A program made the translations under genes and the position numbers. Shown here piece after piece: positions 1 to 5,841 of a stretch of DNA of 8,018 nt. The stretch spans positions 1 through 8,018 of the forward strand of contig CAZUZA010000055.1 of NCBI GenBank assembly GCA_964624875.1. The letters are read 5' to 3'. The notes beneath the pieces were generated by a model. It saw nothing but the letters and a program-made list of their open reading frames with translations. It did not search any database and was not told the DNA's origin. Each line of letters starts with the position of its first letter. Position 1 is the first letter of the stretch. The stretch is from Atopostipes sp964624875 (GTDB lineage: Bacteria; Bacillota; Bacilli; Lactobacillales; Carnobacteriaceae_A).

Positions 1-48
1 AATTCGCGAAACTTTTTAAAGATAATTAAAACATTTTACAAAAAGGGG

Positions 49-108
49 TGACACTTTTGAAAACAGAATCGTTATTAGTAGTGTAAGCAGTCATGACACT
101 TACGAAAA
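49..108 (+). repeat. Two-copy 15-bp direct repeat in the leader of the DUF1659 gene
   Basis: The pattern TGACACTTNNGAAAA occurs at 49-63 and again at 94-108, a spacing of exactly 45 bp, with 13 of 15 positions identical. The second copy overlaps a GTCATGAC palindrome at 90-97, which is flanked by GTAAG (83-87) and CTTAC (99-103). The first copy lies just after a GGGGTGA ribosome-site-like sequence (45-51) and spans a possible TTG start at 57. It could be a pair of regulator sites or a small old duplication; nothing here decides between them. Confidence 0.4.
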
Positions 109-126
109 AGAATGAGGAGGAAGAAC

Positions 127-330
127 ATGATTAAAGTATGGGAAAATAGCAAGGTAGATGTTTATTTTGAGGATTTGGAGAACGAAACGTTGGTGCGCCA
201 AGGCTTCAACAACTTAATCCAAGGTGCGACAGAAGAGGAGATTGGGGCTTTTGTGCAGGCCGTTGACTCACTCCATGAGTTGCCATCAGCACACGCTATT
301 GTGTCAGAGTCGTACCGCTACATCGCTTAA
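127..330 (+). CDS. DUF1659-family small protein (67 aa), function unknown
   Basis: This is a small soluble protein with no signal peptide or membrane segment. The central stretch around FNNLIQGATEEEIGAFVQAV and the later hydroxy/acidic-rich tail match my memory of the DUF1659 family, small Firmicutes proteins of about 70 residues with no established function. The ATG at 127 is chosen because AGGAGG (115-120) lies six bases upstream. The in-frame ATG at 112 would put that ribosome site inside the gene and adds a basic MRRKN-type leader not expected for the family. A TTG-started DUF2922 gene follows 51 bases downstream with no terminator between, so the two are probably co-transcribed. Such pairs recur in Firmicutes, which suggests the products act together, but I know of no demonstrated role. 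Confidence 0.75.
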   Translation: MIKVWENSKVDVYFEDLENETLVRQGFNNLIQGATEEEIGAFVQAVDSLHELPSAHAIVSESYRYIA

Positions 331-381
331 GAAATAATATAAAAAAACACCCACACAAAAATATTAAAGGAGTGAAGGTTA

Positions 382-615
382 TTGGATACTACAGTAAAAT
401 TAGAACTTAGATTTGGAACTTCAGAAGGAAAGACACGCACGTTGAGCATTAACAAACCGGCATTGGATTTAGAGCCAGGAGCTGTTCAGAGCGCGATGGA
501 AGCTATCGCAGCACAAGGAATCTTTGAAAATGAAGGGGTTCAGCTATACCAAGACGTGAAAAGTGCACGTTACGTGACACGATCAGTCGATGACGTCTTT
601 GAATTAGAAGCTTAA
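382..615 (+). CDS. DUF2922-family small protein (77 aa), function unknown
   Basis: The protein has a beta-strand-like N-terminus (VKLELRFGTSEGKTRTLSI), a middle section resembling the family pattern of proline/glutamate then a helix (EPGAVQSAMEAIAAQGIF), and a C-terminal strand ending in an acidic tail. This order and length fit DUF2922, a short Firmicutes family of unknown function. The start is TTG at 382, supported by AAAGGAGTG at 366-374 with about nine bases of spacing; no ATG is available nearby. It is the second gene of a two-gene unit with the DUF1659 gene and is followed 15 bases later by a strong terminator. No signal peptide, membrane segment or cysteine is visible. The family assignment rests on remembered patterns, not on a search. 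Confidence 0.75.
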   Translation: MDTTVKLELRFGTSEGKTRTLSINKPALDLEPGAVQSAMEAIAAQGIFENEGVQLYQDVKSARYVTRSVDDVFELEA

Positions 616-630
616 TAGCAAAATAAAAAA

Positions 631-667
631 GGGAAGATTGCTTATAATGAGCATCTTCCCTTTTTTT
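631..667 (+). terminator. Rho-independent terminator of the DUF1659/DUF2922 unit
   Basis: GGGAAGAT-TGCT (631-642) pairs with AGCATCTTCCC (650-660) with one bulged T and a 7-base loop, followed by seven T residues (661-667). A run of A residues just before the stem (625-630) gives partial symmetry, but no gene on the other strand needs it. Confidence 0.9.
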
Positions 668-689
668 ATCGTGAAATCTCCTTTACAAT

Positions 690-717
690 AAGGAGGAATA
701 AAATCATGAATTAGAGG
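690..717 (+). promoter_or_regulatory. Strong ribosome site feeding a two-codon ORF before yidD
   Basis: AAGGAGG (690-696) is correctly spaced (nine bases) for the ATG at 706, but that frame reads ATG-AAT-TAG and ends at 714. The yidD start at 727 has only a weaker AGAGG (713-717), which overlaps this stop codon. The layout could make yidD translation depend on termination and re-initiation. Alternatively, a TACAAT -10-like box at 684-689 would start the transcript near 696 and leave the strong site outside the mRNA. Confidence 0.4.
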
Positions 718-726
718 TTTAAACCC

Positions 727-1476
727 ATGAAAAAACTATTAACAGGCCCTATTAAATTTTACCGAAAACATATCTCGCCCAATACCCCACCATCATGTCG
801 CTACCACCCGACTTGTTCGAGTTATGCGCTACAGGCGATTGAAAAGCACGGGGCCCTTAAAGGAGGCGTAATGAGCACGGCTCGGATTTTGCGCTGTAAC
901 CCATTCATTGATGGAGGGGTCGACGAAGTACCTGATCATTTCACGCTTTTCCGCAACCCCGACAACATCAATGACGTTTATATCCCGGATTATTTACAGC
1001 CCCTCGATAAGGAAGCACAAGAAACGATGGATCAGCTCCTTGAAAAATACGAAGACCAGCTAATCATTTCAGAGCACCTTCCAGCATCAGCGACGATTCT
1101 AGAACAAATCGCAGATGTAAGGACCCTAACTCCTGGTGAAATAAAAGACCACTTCTCAGAAGATGAGCTAGACTACTTAATGGAGATTGAGATTTTTCCT
1201 GAATTTGATTCGGAAAACTATAAGTATTATACAATAGTAGAAACAGAAAAAAATGAGGCGTATTTCCAAGAAGTCCATCCTTATTTTGAAGAGACCGATA
1301 TTGGCGAAGACTATCCGTTGATTGTGTTAGAGAAGACGGGCATCTGGTATACGAACTTGCCGGAATTAGGACGCCAGTTTATGATTCAGCGTGGAGTGAC
1401 CGAAAATGACTTAAAAGATCGCAGCTACCATTTATGGTTAGTTTTGCATGCAATAGAAGAAGCGAATAACGTGTAA
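727..1476 (+). CDS. yidD: YidD-type membrane protein insertion factor with long C-terminal extension
   Basis: Residues 1-75 are a complete YidD domain: an N-terminal amphipathic helix (KFYRKHISP), the CRYHPTCSSYA motif with Cys24 and Cys30, the helix AIEKHGALKG, and the RILRCNPF motif with Cys57, ending in GGVDEVP. In the family, YidD sits at the inner face of the membrane and aids insertion of membrane proteins, probably alongside YidC/Oxa1. Typical YidD proteins are about 70-90 residues; this one is 249. The extra part (about 76-249) is rich in Asp and Glu, has no membrane segment, and looks like a folded domain, with the segment around GIWYTNLPELGRQF near its end. I do not recognise it. 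The reading frame is open throughout with no sign of a junction. Start choice: ATG 727 gives the canonical YidD N-terminus. The gene stands alone between two terminators. Confidence 0.88.
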   Translation: MKKLLTGPIKFYRKHISPNTPPSCRYHPTCSSYALQAIEKHGALKGGVMSTARILRCNPFIDGGVDEVPDHFTLFRNPDNINDVYIPDYLQPLDKEAQETMDQLLEKYEDQLIISEHLPASATILEQIADVRTLTPGEIKDHFSEDELDYLMEIEIFPEFDSENYKYYTIVETEKNEAYFQEVHPYFEETDIGEDYPLIVLEKTGIWYTNLPELGRQFMIQRGVTENDLKDRSYHLWLVLHAIEEANNV

Positions 1477-1510
1477 AAAAACCTCATCCAGTAAATTGGA
1501 TGAGGTTTTT
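1477..1510. terminator. Bidirectional terminator between yidD and the sortase gene
   Basis: A perfect 14-bp stem, AAAAACCTCATCCA (1477-1490) with TGGATGAGGTTTTT (1497-1510), encloses a 6-base loop. The A-run on one side and the T-run on the other let it work in both directions. It starts directly after the yidD stop and lies 10 bases beyond the sortase stop, so one element serves both convergent genes. Confidence 0.93.
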
Positions 1511-1520
1511 GTCCTTCTAT

Positions 1521-2204
1521 TTAGATGTCTTCATTTTCCATTGGATAAGAGTCGACCAGTTCACCAAAAACAAAGAAGCGGTCTCCCGTATTTTGTCGAT
1601 TGACATAATAACAGTTCATGAGCGAAATAACCGGTTTGCCATGTTCTTCGGCAACTTTGTCTTCAATCCAGTGTACTTCATTCGGCTTCACGACTTTTGT
1701 ATCATACACTTCGTATTCATAAATGGTCTCGTTGTTGGTTAAGTAGATTTTGTCACCGGCAACGACTGAGGTCAAGTCCCCAAAGATAATGCTTGGATCA
1801 TGTGAGTAGTGGCCAGCAATCGGGAAATTCCCTTCCCCCATCGTCAAGCCCGGCCGCATTGTGCCGACACCCGCATGTAAAATATCATTGGTGATGCCGT
1901 TAAATACAGTCACGTTCACATCGATACTCGGAATGTATAATCGACCAATCATTAAGCTCGGGTCGATATACTCCGGTGATAGCCACGTACCAGATGTGCT
2001 AATCTCTTCGATGCTATCAAAGTCGAAGCTCGTTTCTGTCTTCATATTATCTTTTAACGTATCGGCCGACATGTCCAGCGTCACTTCATAGTTGTTCGCA
2101 GTCCGGTCGCCGATTTTCTTTTGGTTAATCGTCGGTAAGGCCAACAAAATAATCCCAGTTAAAATTAACGCAAAACTTAAAATTCTTAATAAGCGATTTT
2201 TCAT
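1521..2204 (-). CDS. Class A-like sortase (227 aa)
   Basis: Sortases are membrane-anchored cysteine transpeptidases that cut LPXTG-type sorting signals and join surface proteins to peptidoglycan. The N-terminus has a basic start (MKNRLLR) and one membrane segment at about 8-25, serving as an uncleaved anchor. A linker of about 55 residues follows, then the sortase barrel from about residue 85 (GRLYIPSIDVNVTVFNG). Catalytic residues are visible: His132 in IAGHYS, Cys198 in ISLMNCYY, and Arg209 in TGDRFFVFGEL. Spacing (66 then 11 residues) resembles class A enzymes; the usual TLxTC signature reads SLMNC here. The ATG at 2204 has a GGAGA ribosome site upstream. No LPXTG substrate, pilin or C-terminal membrane anchor gene lies nearby, which suggests a general-purpose enzyme. 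It is transcribed away from the response regulator gene and shares its 135-bp upstream region. Confidence 0.9.
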   Translation of the reverse strand: MKNRLLRILSFALILTGIILLALPTINQKKIGDRTANNYEVTLDMSADTLKDNMKTETSFDFDSIEEISTSGTWLSPEYIDPSLMIGRLYIPSIDVNVTVFNGITNDILHAGVGTMRPGLTMGEGNFPIAGHYSHDPSIIFGDLTSVVAGDKIYLTNNETIYEYEVYDTKVVKPNEVHWIEDKVAEEHGKPVISLMNCYYVNRQNTGDRFFVFGELVDSYPMENEDI

Positions 2205-2258
2205 AATCAGTCTCCGTTGTTTATTTAGTATCTCTATTTTAAATGAAATAAACCCTGA

Positions 2259-2278
2259 ATGGTATAAAATGGTATTAA
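2259..2278. repeat. Tandem 10-bp direct repeat between the sortase and response regulator genes
   Basis: ATGGTATAAA (2259-2268) is followed immediately by ATGGTATTAA (2269-2278), with 9 of 10 positions identical. A head-to-tail pair at about one helical turn is the usual form of binding sites for OmpR/PhoB-family regulators, which bind as head-to-tail dimers. It sits directly upstream of the candidate -35 of the regulator gene, so autoregulation is a reasonable inference. The AT-rich context lowers confidence. Confidence 0.4.
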
Positions 2279-2279
2279 A

Positions 2280-2308
2280 TTTTCGATAAGAAAAAAACGT
2301 GGTAAAAT
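2280..2308 (+). promoter_or_regulatory. Candidate promoter of the two-component operon
   Basis: A TAAAAT -10 box (2303-2308) lies 17 bases after TTTTCG (2280-2285), a poor -35. A weak -35 next to an upstream direct repeat is what one expects for an activator-dependent promoter. Predicted transcription start is near 2315, about 25 bases before the gene. Confidence 0.35.
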
Positions 2309-2339
2309 AGAAGAAATAAAGCAGAAAGCAGGTCGAGTG

Positions 2340-3029
2340 ATGCGTATTCTAATTGCCGATGATGATCGGGAAATTTGTGATCTTTTAGAGATTTATATTA
2401 ATAATGAAGGCTTTGAAGTCATTAAAGCCTATGACGGAAAAGAAGCCTATGAAAAATTCCAAGAAACGGAACCAGACTGTGTCATTTTAGATGTGATGAT
2501 GCCGAAGATGGATGGGCTTGAAGTGGTCAACAAGATCCGTGAAGAGTCCCAAGTCCCCATTTTAATGTTGAGCGCAAAAACAGCCGACATGGATAAAATT
2601 CGTGGCTTATCTAAAGGGGCAGATGATTATGTCGTGAAGCCTTTTAATCCTTTGGAAGTTGTTGCGCGCGTGAAGTCTTTATTACGTCGTAGTTCTTATA
2701 GTAGTGAAACGAAAGAGAATACAAATGAAATCAAAATTGGGCCACTTATTATTCGTCGCAATGAACACGAAGTGCTGACGGTCGATGGCGTGTCGATTCG
2801 CCTAACCGCGCTAGAGTTTGGCATTTTACACTTATTAGCCAGCAATCCAAATCGTGTCTATAGCGCGGATGAAATATTTGAACGCGTTTGGAAACAAGAA
2901 ACCGACATTCCATCAAAAACGGTAATGGTTCATGTGAGCCATTTACGCGATAAAATTGAAAAAGCGACCGGTGGCGAAAAAGTTATCCAAACGGTTTGGG
3001 GAGTAGGGTATCGCATTGAAGAAGACTAG
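2340..3029 (+). CDS. OmpR-family response regulator (VanR/DdcR-like)
   Basis: This is a DNA-binding response regulator of two domains. Numbered from the ATG, the receiver domain (1-117) has the acidic pair Asp7-Asp8 in IADDD, phospho-acceptor Asp51 in VILDVMMPKMDG, Ser78 in MLSAK, and Lys100 in VVKPFNP. A short linker leads to a winged-helix domain (about 130-229) with LTALEFGILHLLASNP and the C-terminal TVWGVGYRIE that marks the OmpR class. The ATG at 2340 is preferred over the GTG at 2337 because AGG at 2330-2332 is then seven bases upstream. The kinase gene overlaps its end by 14 bases, so the two proteins are translationally linked and almost certainly partners. The close resemblance to VanR-type regulators, and the dacA gene downstream, suggest a role in cell wall responses; the actual targets are not shown by the sequence. 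Confidence 0.93.
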   Translation: MRILIADDDREICDLLEIYINNEGFEVIKAYDGKEAYEKFQETEPDCVILDVMMPKMDGLEVVNKIREESQVPILMLSAKTADMDKIRGLSKGADDYVVKPFNPLEVVARVKSLLRRSSYSSETKENTNEIKIGPLIIRRNEHEVLTVDGVSIRLTALEFGILHLLASNPNRVYSADEIFERVWKQETDIPSKTVMVHVSHLRDKIEKATGGEKVIQTVWGVGYRIEED

Positions 3030-4191
3030 GAGTCAACCACCAGTTGGTTCAACCTTTAAATTAACCTCGAATGAAAAATGGTTTTTAGTTGGTGAAGGCT
3101 TTATAACGGCAGGCATCATCTTGCTTCTATATTATGCAGCCTACCAGATCTTTCAAATCCTCGTGTCCACTTTTCCGAATTTCTTTGCAGACTTTTGGGT
3201 CTTCGGTGGGTTGTTTATTGAAATGAAGGACCAATCCTTATTGGAAGTGAATCCCTTCGTTTATATCTTCTTGATTTTACTGGCTGTGACAGCGATTATT
3301 TGGCGTTTACGTCGTCGCTATCGTAACTATGAAATCAAGCATATTATTGCGGAACTGCATTATATTGCACAAGGGAACTTTAACCACCGCATCCCACCAA
3401 GTTCTGATGAAAATTTACAAGACTTTATCCGTAGTATCCATGTGTTGGTGGACTCTACCGTGAGCGCTATGGAAGAAGAACGACGGATTGAGCAAACAAA
3501 AGATGAACTCATCACAAACGTCAGTCACGACATCCGAACGCCTCTAACGTCGATTATTGGCTATTTAGGATTGGTTGAAGAAGGGCGCTTTGACACCATA
3601 GAAGAAGCGCAAAATTATATTCACACGGCCTATCAAAAGTCGCGCCAAATGAAGGTACTCGTGAATGATTTATTTGAGTACACAACGGTGAGGCAAACCG
3701 ACACGCCGTTAAATGTTATTCAGTTTGATATGATTCAATTGTTGGAGCAACTCGCGATTGATTTTCAAATAGAAGCTGACGCATCGGCTATGAAAATTGA
3801 AATCACTTCTTCAGTGAAACGCTACTTAATGGAAGGCGATCCGGAAAAATTGGTACGTGTTTTTAGCAATCTCATTACAAATGCCTTGAAATATGGGAAA
3901 GATGGCGACTTGATTGCGATTGAAGTGCGTGATCAAAAAGACAATGCGGTTGAAATACGAATTAAAAACAATGGGGAGAAGATACCGAACGAAGCGCTAG
4001 AACAACTTTTTGAACGCTTCTATCGAGCAGAATCCTCACGAACACAAGAGACAGCAAGTACGGGCTTAGGTTTGGCAATCGCCCAAAGTATCGTTGAGCT
4101 GCATAAGGGCATGATAACTGTCGAGACCAATGATGTATGGACGACGTTCGTCATCACATTGCCTCGCTTAGTAGAAAAAACAGACGAATAG
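3016..4191 (+). CDS. Sensor histidine kinase (VanS/DdcS-like), partner of the upstream regulator
   Basis: This is a membrane sensor kinase of 391 residues. Two membrane segments at about 26-50 and 81-97 enclose a short outside loop of about 30 residues, so there is no sizeable sensor domain. A HAMP-like linker (about 100-160) leads to the H box, NVSHDIRTPLTSI, with phospho-acceptor His171. The ATPase part shows an N box (NLITNALKYG, Asn285 and Asn289), a G1 box reading IKNNGEKIP, an F box (LFERFYR) and a G2 box (STGLGLAI). NxG instead of DxG in the G1 box is, from memory, common in VanS-type kinases. The start is TTG at 3016, inside the regulator gene, with TAGGG at 3004-3008 as ribosome site; no in-frame ATG precedes the membrane segments. 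The signal sensed is unknown, with a cell wall signal inferred. Confidence 0.92.
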   Translation: MKKTRSQPPVGSTFKLTSNEKWFLVGEGFITAGIILLLYYAAYQIFQILVSTFPNFFADFWVFGGLFIEMKDQSLLEVNPFVYIFLILLAVTAIIWRLRRRYRNYEIKHIIAELHYIAQGNFNHRIPPSSDENLQDFIRSIHVLVDSTVSAMEEERRIEQTKDELITNVSHDIRTPLTSIIGYLGLVEEGRFDTIEEAQNYIHTAYQKSRQMKVLVNDLFEYTTVRQTDTPLNVIQFDMIQLLEQLAIDFQIEADASAMKIEITSSVKRYLMEGDPEKLVRVFSNLITNALKYGKDGDLIAIEVRDQKDNAVEIRIKNNGEKIPNEALEQLFERFYRAESSRTQETASTGLGLAIAQSIVELHKGMITVETNDVWTTFVITLPRLVEKTDE

Positions 4192-4196
4192 GAAGG

Positions 4197-4236
4197 CACT
4201 GAGGTATTTCACATAGAAATGAGCTTGTGTTTTTTT
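4197..4236 (+). terminator. Probable imperfect terminator after the kinase gene
   Basis: CAC...GTG and ATTTC...GAAAT pair around a short loop, with G-U pairs, a bulge and an internal loop between them, followed by seven T residues (4230-4236). The stem is weaker than the other terminators here, so some read-through into dacA is possible. Confidence 0.5.
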
Positions 4237-4276
4237 GTTTTGGAGGAATAAAGAACAAAACCTTGCTAAAGTCCCG

Positions 4277-4305
4277 TTTATTTCTCATATATTATGTGTT
4301 ATTAT
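4277..4305 (+). promoter_or_regulatory. Candidate extended -10 promoter of dacA
   Basis: TGTTATTAT (4297-4305) is an extended -10 element (TGN plus TATTAT). The -35 position 17 bases upstream reads TTTATT (4277-4282) and is weak. Transcription would start near 4312, giving a leader of about 115 bases that begins at the inverted repeat of 4314-4337. An alternative TTGCTA at 4263-4268 is too far from the -10 for normal spacing. Confidence 0.4.
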
Positions 4306-4313
4306 TCTATGTA

Positions 4314-4337
4314 ATCAAAGATGAGAATTTCTTTGAT
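4314..4337. repeat. Inverted repeat at the dacA transcription start region
   Basis: ATCAAAGA (4314-4321) and TCTTTGAT (4330-4337) form perfect 8-bp arms around an 8-base centre. It lies just downstream of the candidate -10, where an operator could block transcription. In RNA it would form a hairpin at the very 5' end of the dacA message, which could stabilise it. There is no T-run, so it is not a terminator. A second small inverted repeat, CGTCA...TGACG, lies at 4381-4396, close to the ribosome site. Confidence 0.5.
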
Positions 4338-4427
4338 AGATGATGAATATCTCGAAATGGACTAAAAATATTAAACTAATCGTCAATTGAATGACGCTAT
4401 GACTAGTTATAAGGAGAAACCAATTAA

Positions 4428-5747
4428 ATGTTTTATAAAAATGTGAAAAGAAATATAATGTTGGGCGGCGCGACAGCTGCTCTTTTTGCGAGCCTTTTAC
4501 CGAATACTGTGATGACTGCTGAGGCAGCAGATTTAGAAGTTGATGCAGAAGCTTCGATTACGGTTGATTTTGAAACGGGCCAAATTTTACAAGGTGATGA
4601 TATTGATACGCAATTAGGAATCGCTTCGATGACAAAGATGATTGCGGAATATATTGTTTTTGAAGAAATAGAAGCTGGAAACTTATCGTGGGATACGGAA
4701 ATCACGATTAGTCAGTATGCGTATGAAATTAGTCAAGATTACTCGTTATCAAATGTTCCTTTAAGAAACGGTGGCGTGTATACGTTAGAAGAACTCTATG
4801 AATCGGTTGCTATTTATTCGGCGAATGGTGCGACAATCGCTATTGCTGAACATATTTCAGGCTCTGAGCCTGCTTTCGTAGACCGTATGATTGAAACAGT
4901 GGAATCATTTGGTATTGAGGATGCTTTTTTAGTGAACTCGACTGGTTTAAACAATAGCCACTTAGGTGGGCGTGTGTATCCTGGTTCGACTGAATCGGAT
5001 GAAAACATGATGAGTACGCGTTCAGCAGCAATCATTGCTTACCGTATTTTAACGGATTATCCTGAAATTTTAGAAATCGCAAGTATTCCTGAAAAAACTT
5101 TCCGTCCTGAAACAGTTGATGCGATTGCGATGCAAAACTGGAACTGGATGTTACCAGGATTATTATATGAGCGTGAAAACGTGGATGGCCTAAAAACAGG
5201 AACGACAACTTTTGCAGGTTCAACGTTTACAGGAACAGCGGAAGAAAATGGACGTCGTTTAATTACAGTGGTCCTAAACTCTGGTGATGATCAATTCACT
5301 CGTTTCTTAGAGACAGCACGTATGATGGACTATGGCTTTGATCAATTTGAAATGGCAAACGTCACAGATAGTTGGGACGAGGTTTTAGAGTACGAACCTT
5401 TAACGGTAACGAATGGTAAGGAAGAGACAGTAGACTTTGAGCCAAGCGAAACTTTAGAGATGCTTGTTCATATAGGTGACGAATTAACAGAAGAGTTAAC
5501 TTATACAATTGAATGGAATCCAGCGATTGTAACCGATGAAGGTACAGTTGAAGCACCATTTGACGCTGGTTTAGAGTTGGGTCGTTTAGTGGTAGATTAT
5601 GCAGGAAATGAACATGGGAACTTAATGGAAGAGGAAGTAACCTCTGTGCCATTAGTAACGACAGCTGGTGTTGAGAAAGCAAACGTCCTTGTTCAAGCTT
5701 GGAACTGGGTCGTTAGTATGTTTGATAGTATCTTAAGTCGTTTCTAA
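4428..5747 (+). CDS. dacA: D-alanyl-D-alanine carboxypeptidase (PBP5/DacA type)
   Basis: This is a secreted serine peptidase that removes the terminal D-Ala from peptidoglycan pentapeptides and so limits cross-linking. A signal peptide covers about residues 1-34 (basic MFYKNVKRN start, hydrophobic core, cleavage near AEAA). The catalytic domain shows all three penicillin-binding motifs: SMTK with nucleophile Ser67 and Lys70, SAN at 131-133, and KTG at 257-259. A beta-rich C-terminal domain (about 305-405) follows, and the last 15 or so residues (WNWVVSMFDSILSRF) form the amphipathic helix that anchors this family to the outer membrane face. Length 439 is normal. AAGGAGA (4411-4417) precedes the ATG. 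It lies downstream of a VanRS/DdcRS-like pair, an arrangement like the DdcRS-DdcY system of Enterococcus faecium, and upstream of serS as in many Firmicutes. Codon use is that of a well-expressed gene. Confidence 0.95.
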   Translation: MFYKNVKRNIMLGGATAALFASLLPNTVMTAEAADLEVDAEASITVDFETGQILQGDDIDTQLGIASMTKMIAEYIVFEEIEAGNLSWDTEITISQYAYEISQDYSLSNVPLRNGGVYTLEELYESVAIYSANGATIAIAEHISGSEPAFVDRMIETVESFGIEDAFLVNSTGLNNSHLGGRVYPGSTESDENMMSTRSAAIIAYRILTDYPEILEIASIPEKTFRPETVDAIAMQNWNWMLPGLLYERENVDGLKTGTTTFAGSTFTGTAEENGRRLITVVLNSGDDQFTRFLETARMMDYGFDQFEMANVTDSWDEVLEYEPLTVTNGKEETVDFEPSETLEMLVHIGDELTEELTYTIEWNPAIVTDEGTVEAPFDAGLELGRLVVDYAGNEHGNLMEEEVTSVPLVTTAGVEKANVLVQAWNWVVSMFDSILSRF

Positions 5748-5778
5748 AGCCATACATGATTGGTTAGAAACGTTTATT
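5739..5778 (+). terminator. Hairpin over the dacA stop codon, weak terminator or attenuator
   Basis: CGTTTCTAA (5739-5747), which includes the dacA stop codon, pairs perfectly with TTAGAAACG (5764-5772). Inside, CCA (5750-5752) pairs with TGG (5761-5763) after a 2-base bulge, giving a 12-bp stem. The tail TTTATT is a poor U-run, so partial termination with read-through into serS is likely. Translating ribosomes reaching the stop would cover the left arm. Confidence 0.5.
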
Positions 5779-5788
5779 CATGGTAAAG

Positions 5789-5797
5789 TGGTATAGA
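5789..5797 (+). promoter_or_regulatory. Possible extended -10 promoter of serS
   Basis: TGGTATAGA is an extended -10 (TGN plus TATAGA) 44 bases before the serS start, without a recognisable -35. The 94-base gap before serS is too short for a complete serine T-box leader, and no T-box sequence was seen, so serS seems to rely on this promoter or on read-through from dacA. Confidence 0.3.
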
Positions 5798-5841
5798 AAT
5801 ATAGCATCGAATGAGATGGATAATTAAAGGAGTGTTGCTTC

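Noticed and set aside
1..20. Similarity in reverse orientation between 1-20 and 7756-7775 (Tn-like end repeats).
   Set aside because: The match is gapped, AT-rich and short, with no transposase or target duplication, and the interior is ordinary housekeeping genes.
1500..2289. Three + strand open frames (1500-1742, 1861-2091, 2092-2289) opposite the sortase gene.
   Set aside because: They are antisense shadows of the sortase, which has intact catalytic residues and a good ribosome site; none of the three has a recognisable domain.
4263..4343. A TTG-started 26-codon frame encoding a hydrophobic peptide between the kinase gene and dacA.
   Set aside because: The GGAGG at 4242-4246 is 16 bases from the TTG, too far for a normal ribosome site; the frame overlaps the dacA promoter and inverted repeat, and AT-rich DNA often reads as hydrophobic.
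4433..5682. Several - strand open frames opposite dacA (for example 5362-5682).
   Set aside because: Low-complexity, Leu/Gln/Ser-rich products without ribosome sites or family features; they mirror the codon bias of dacA.
5748..5841. A serine T-box riboswitch before serS, which is common in Firmicutes.
   Set aside because: The gap is only 94 bases, lacks a T-box core and an antiterminator/terminator pair, and is too short for the specifier stem.
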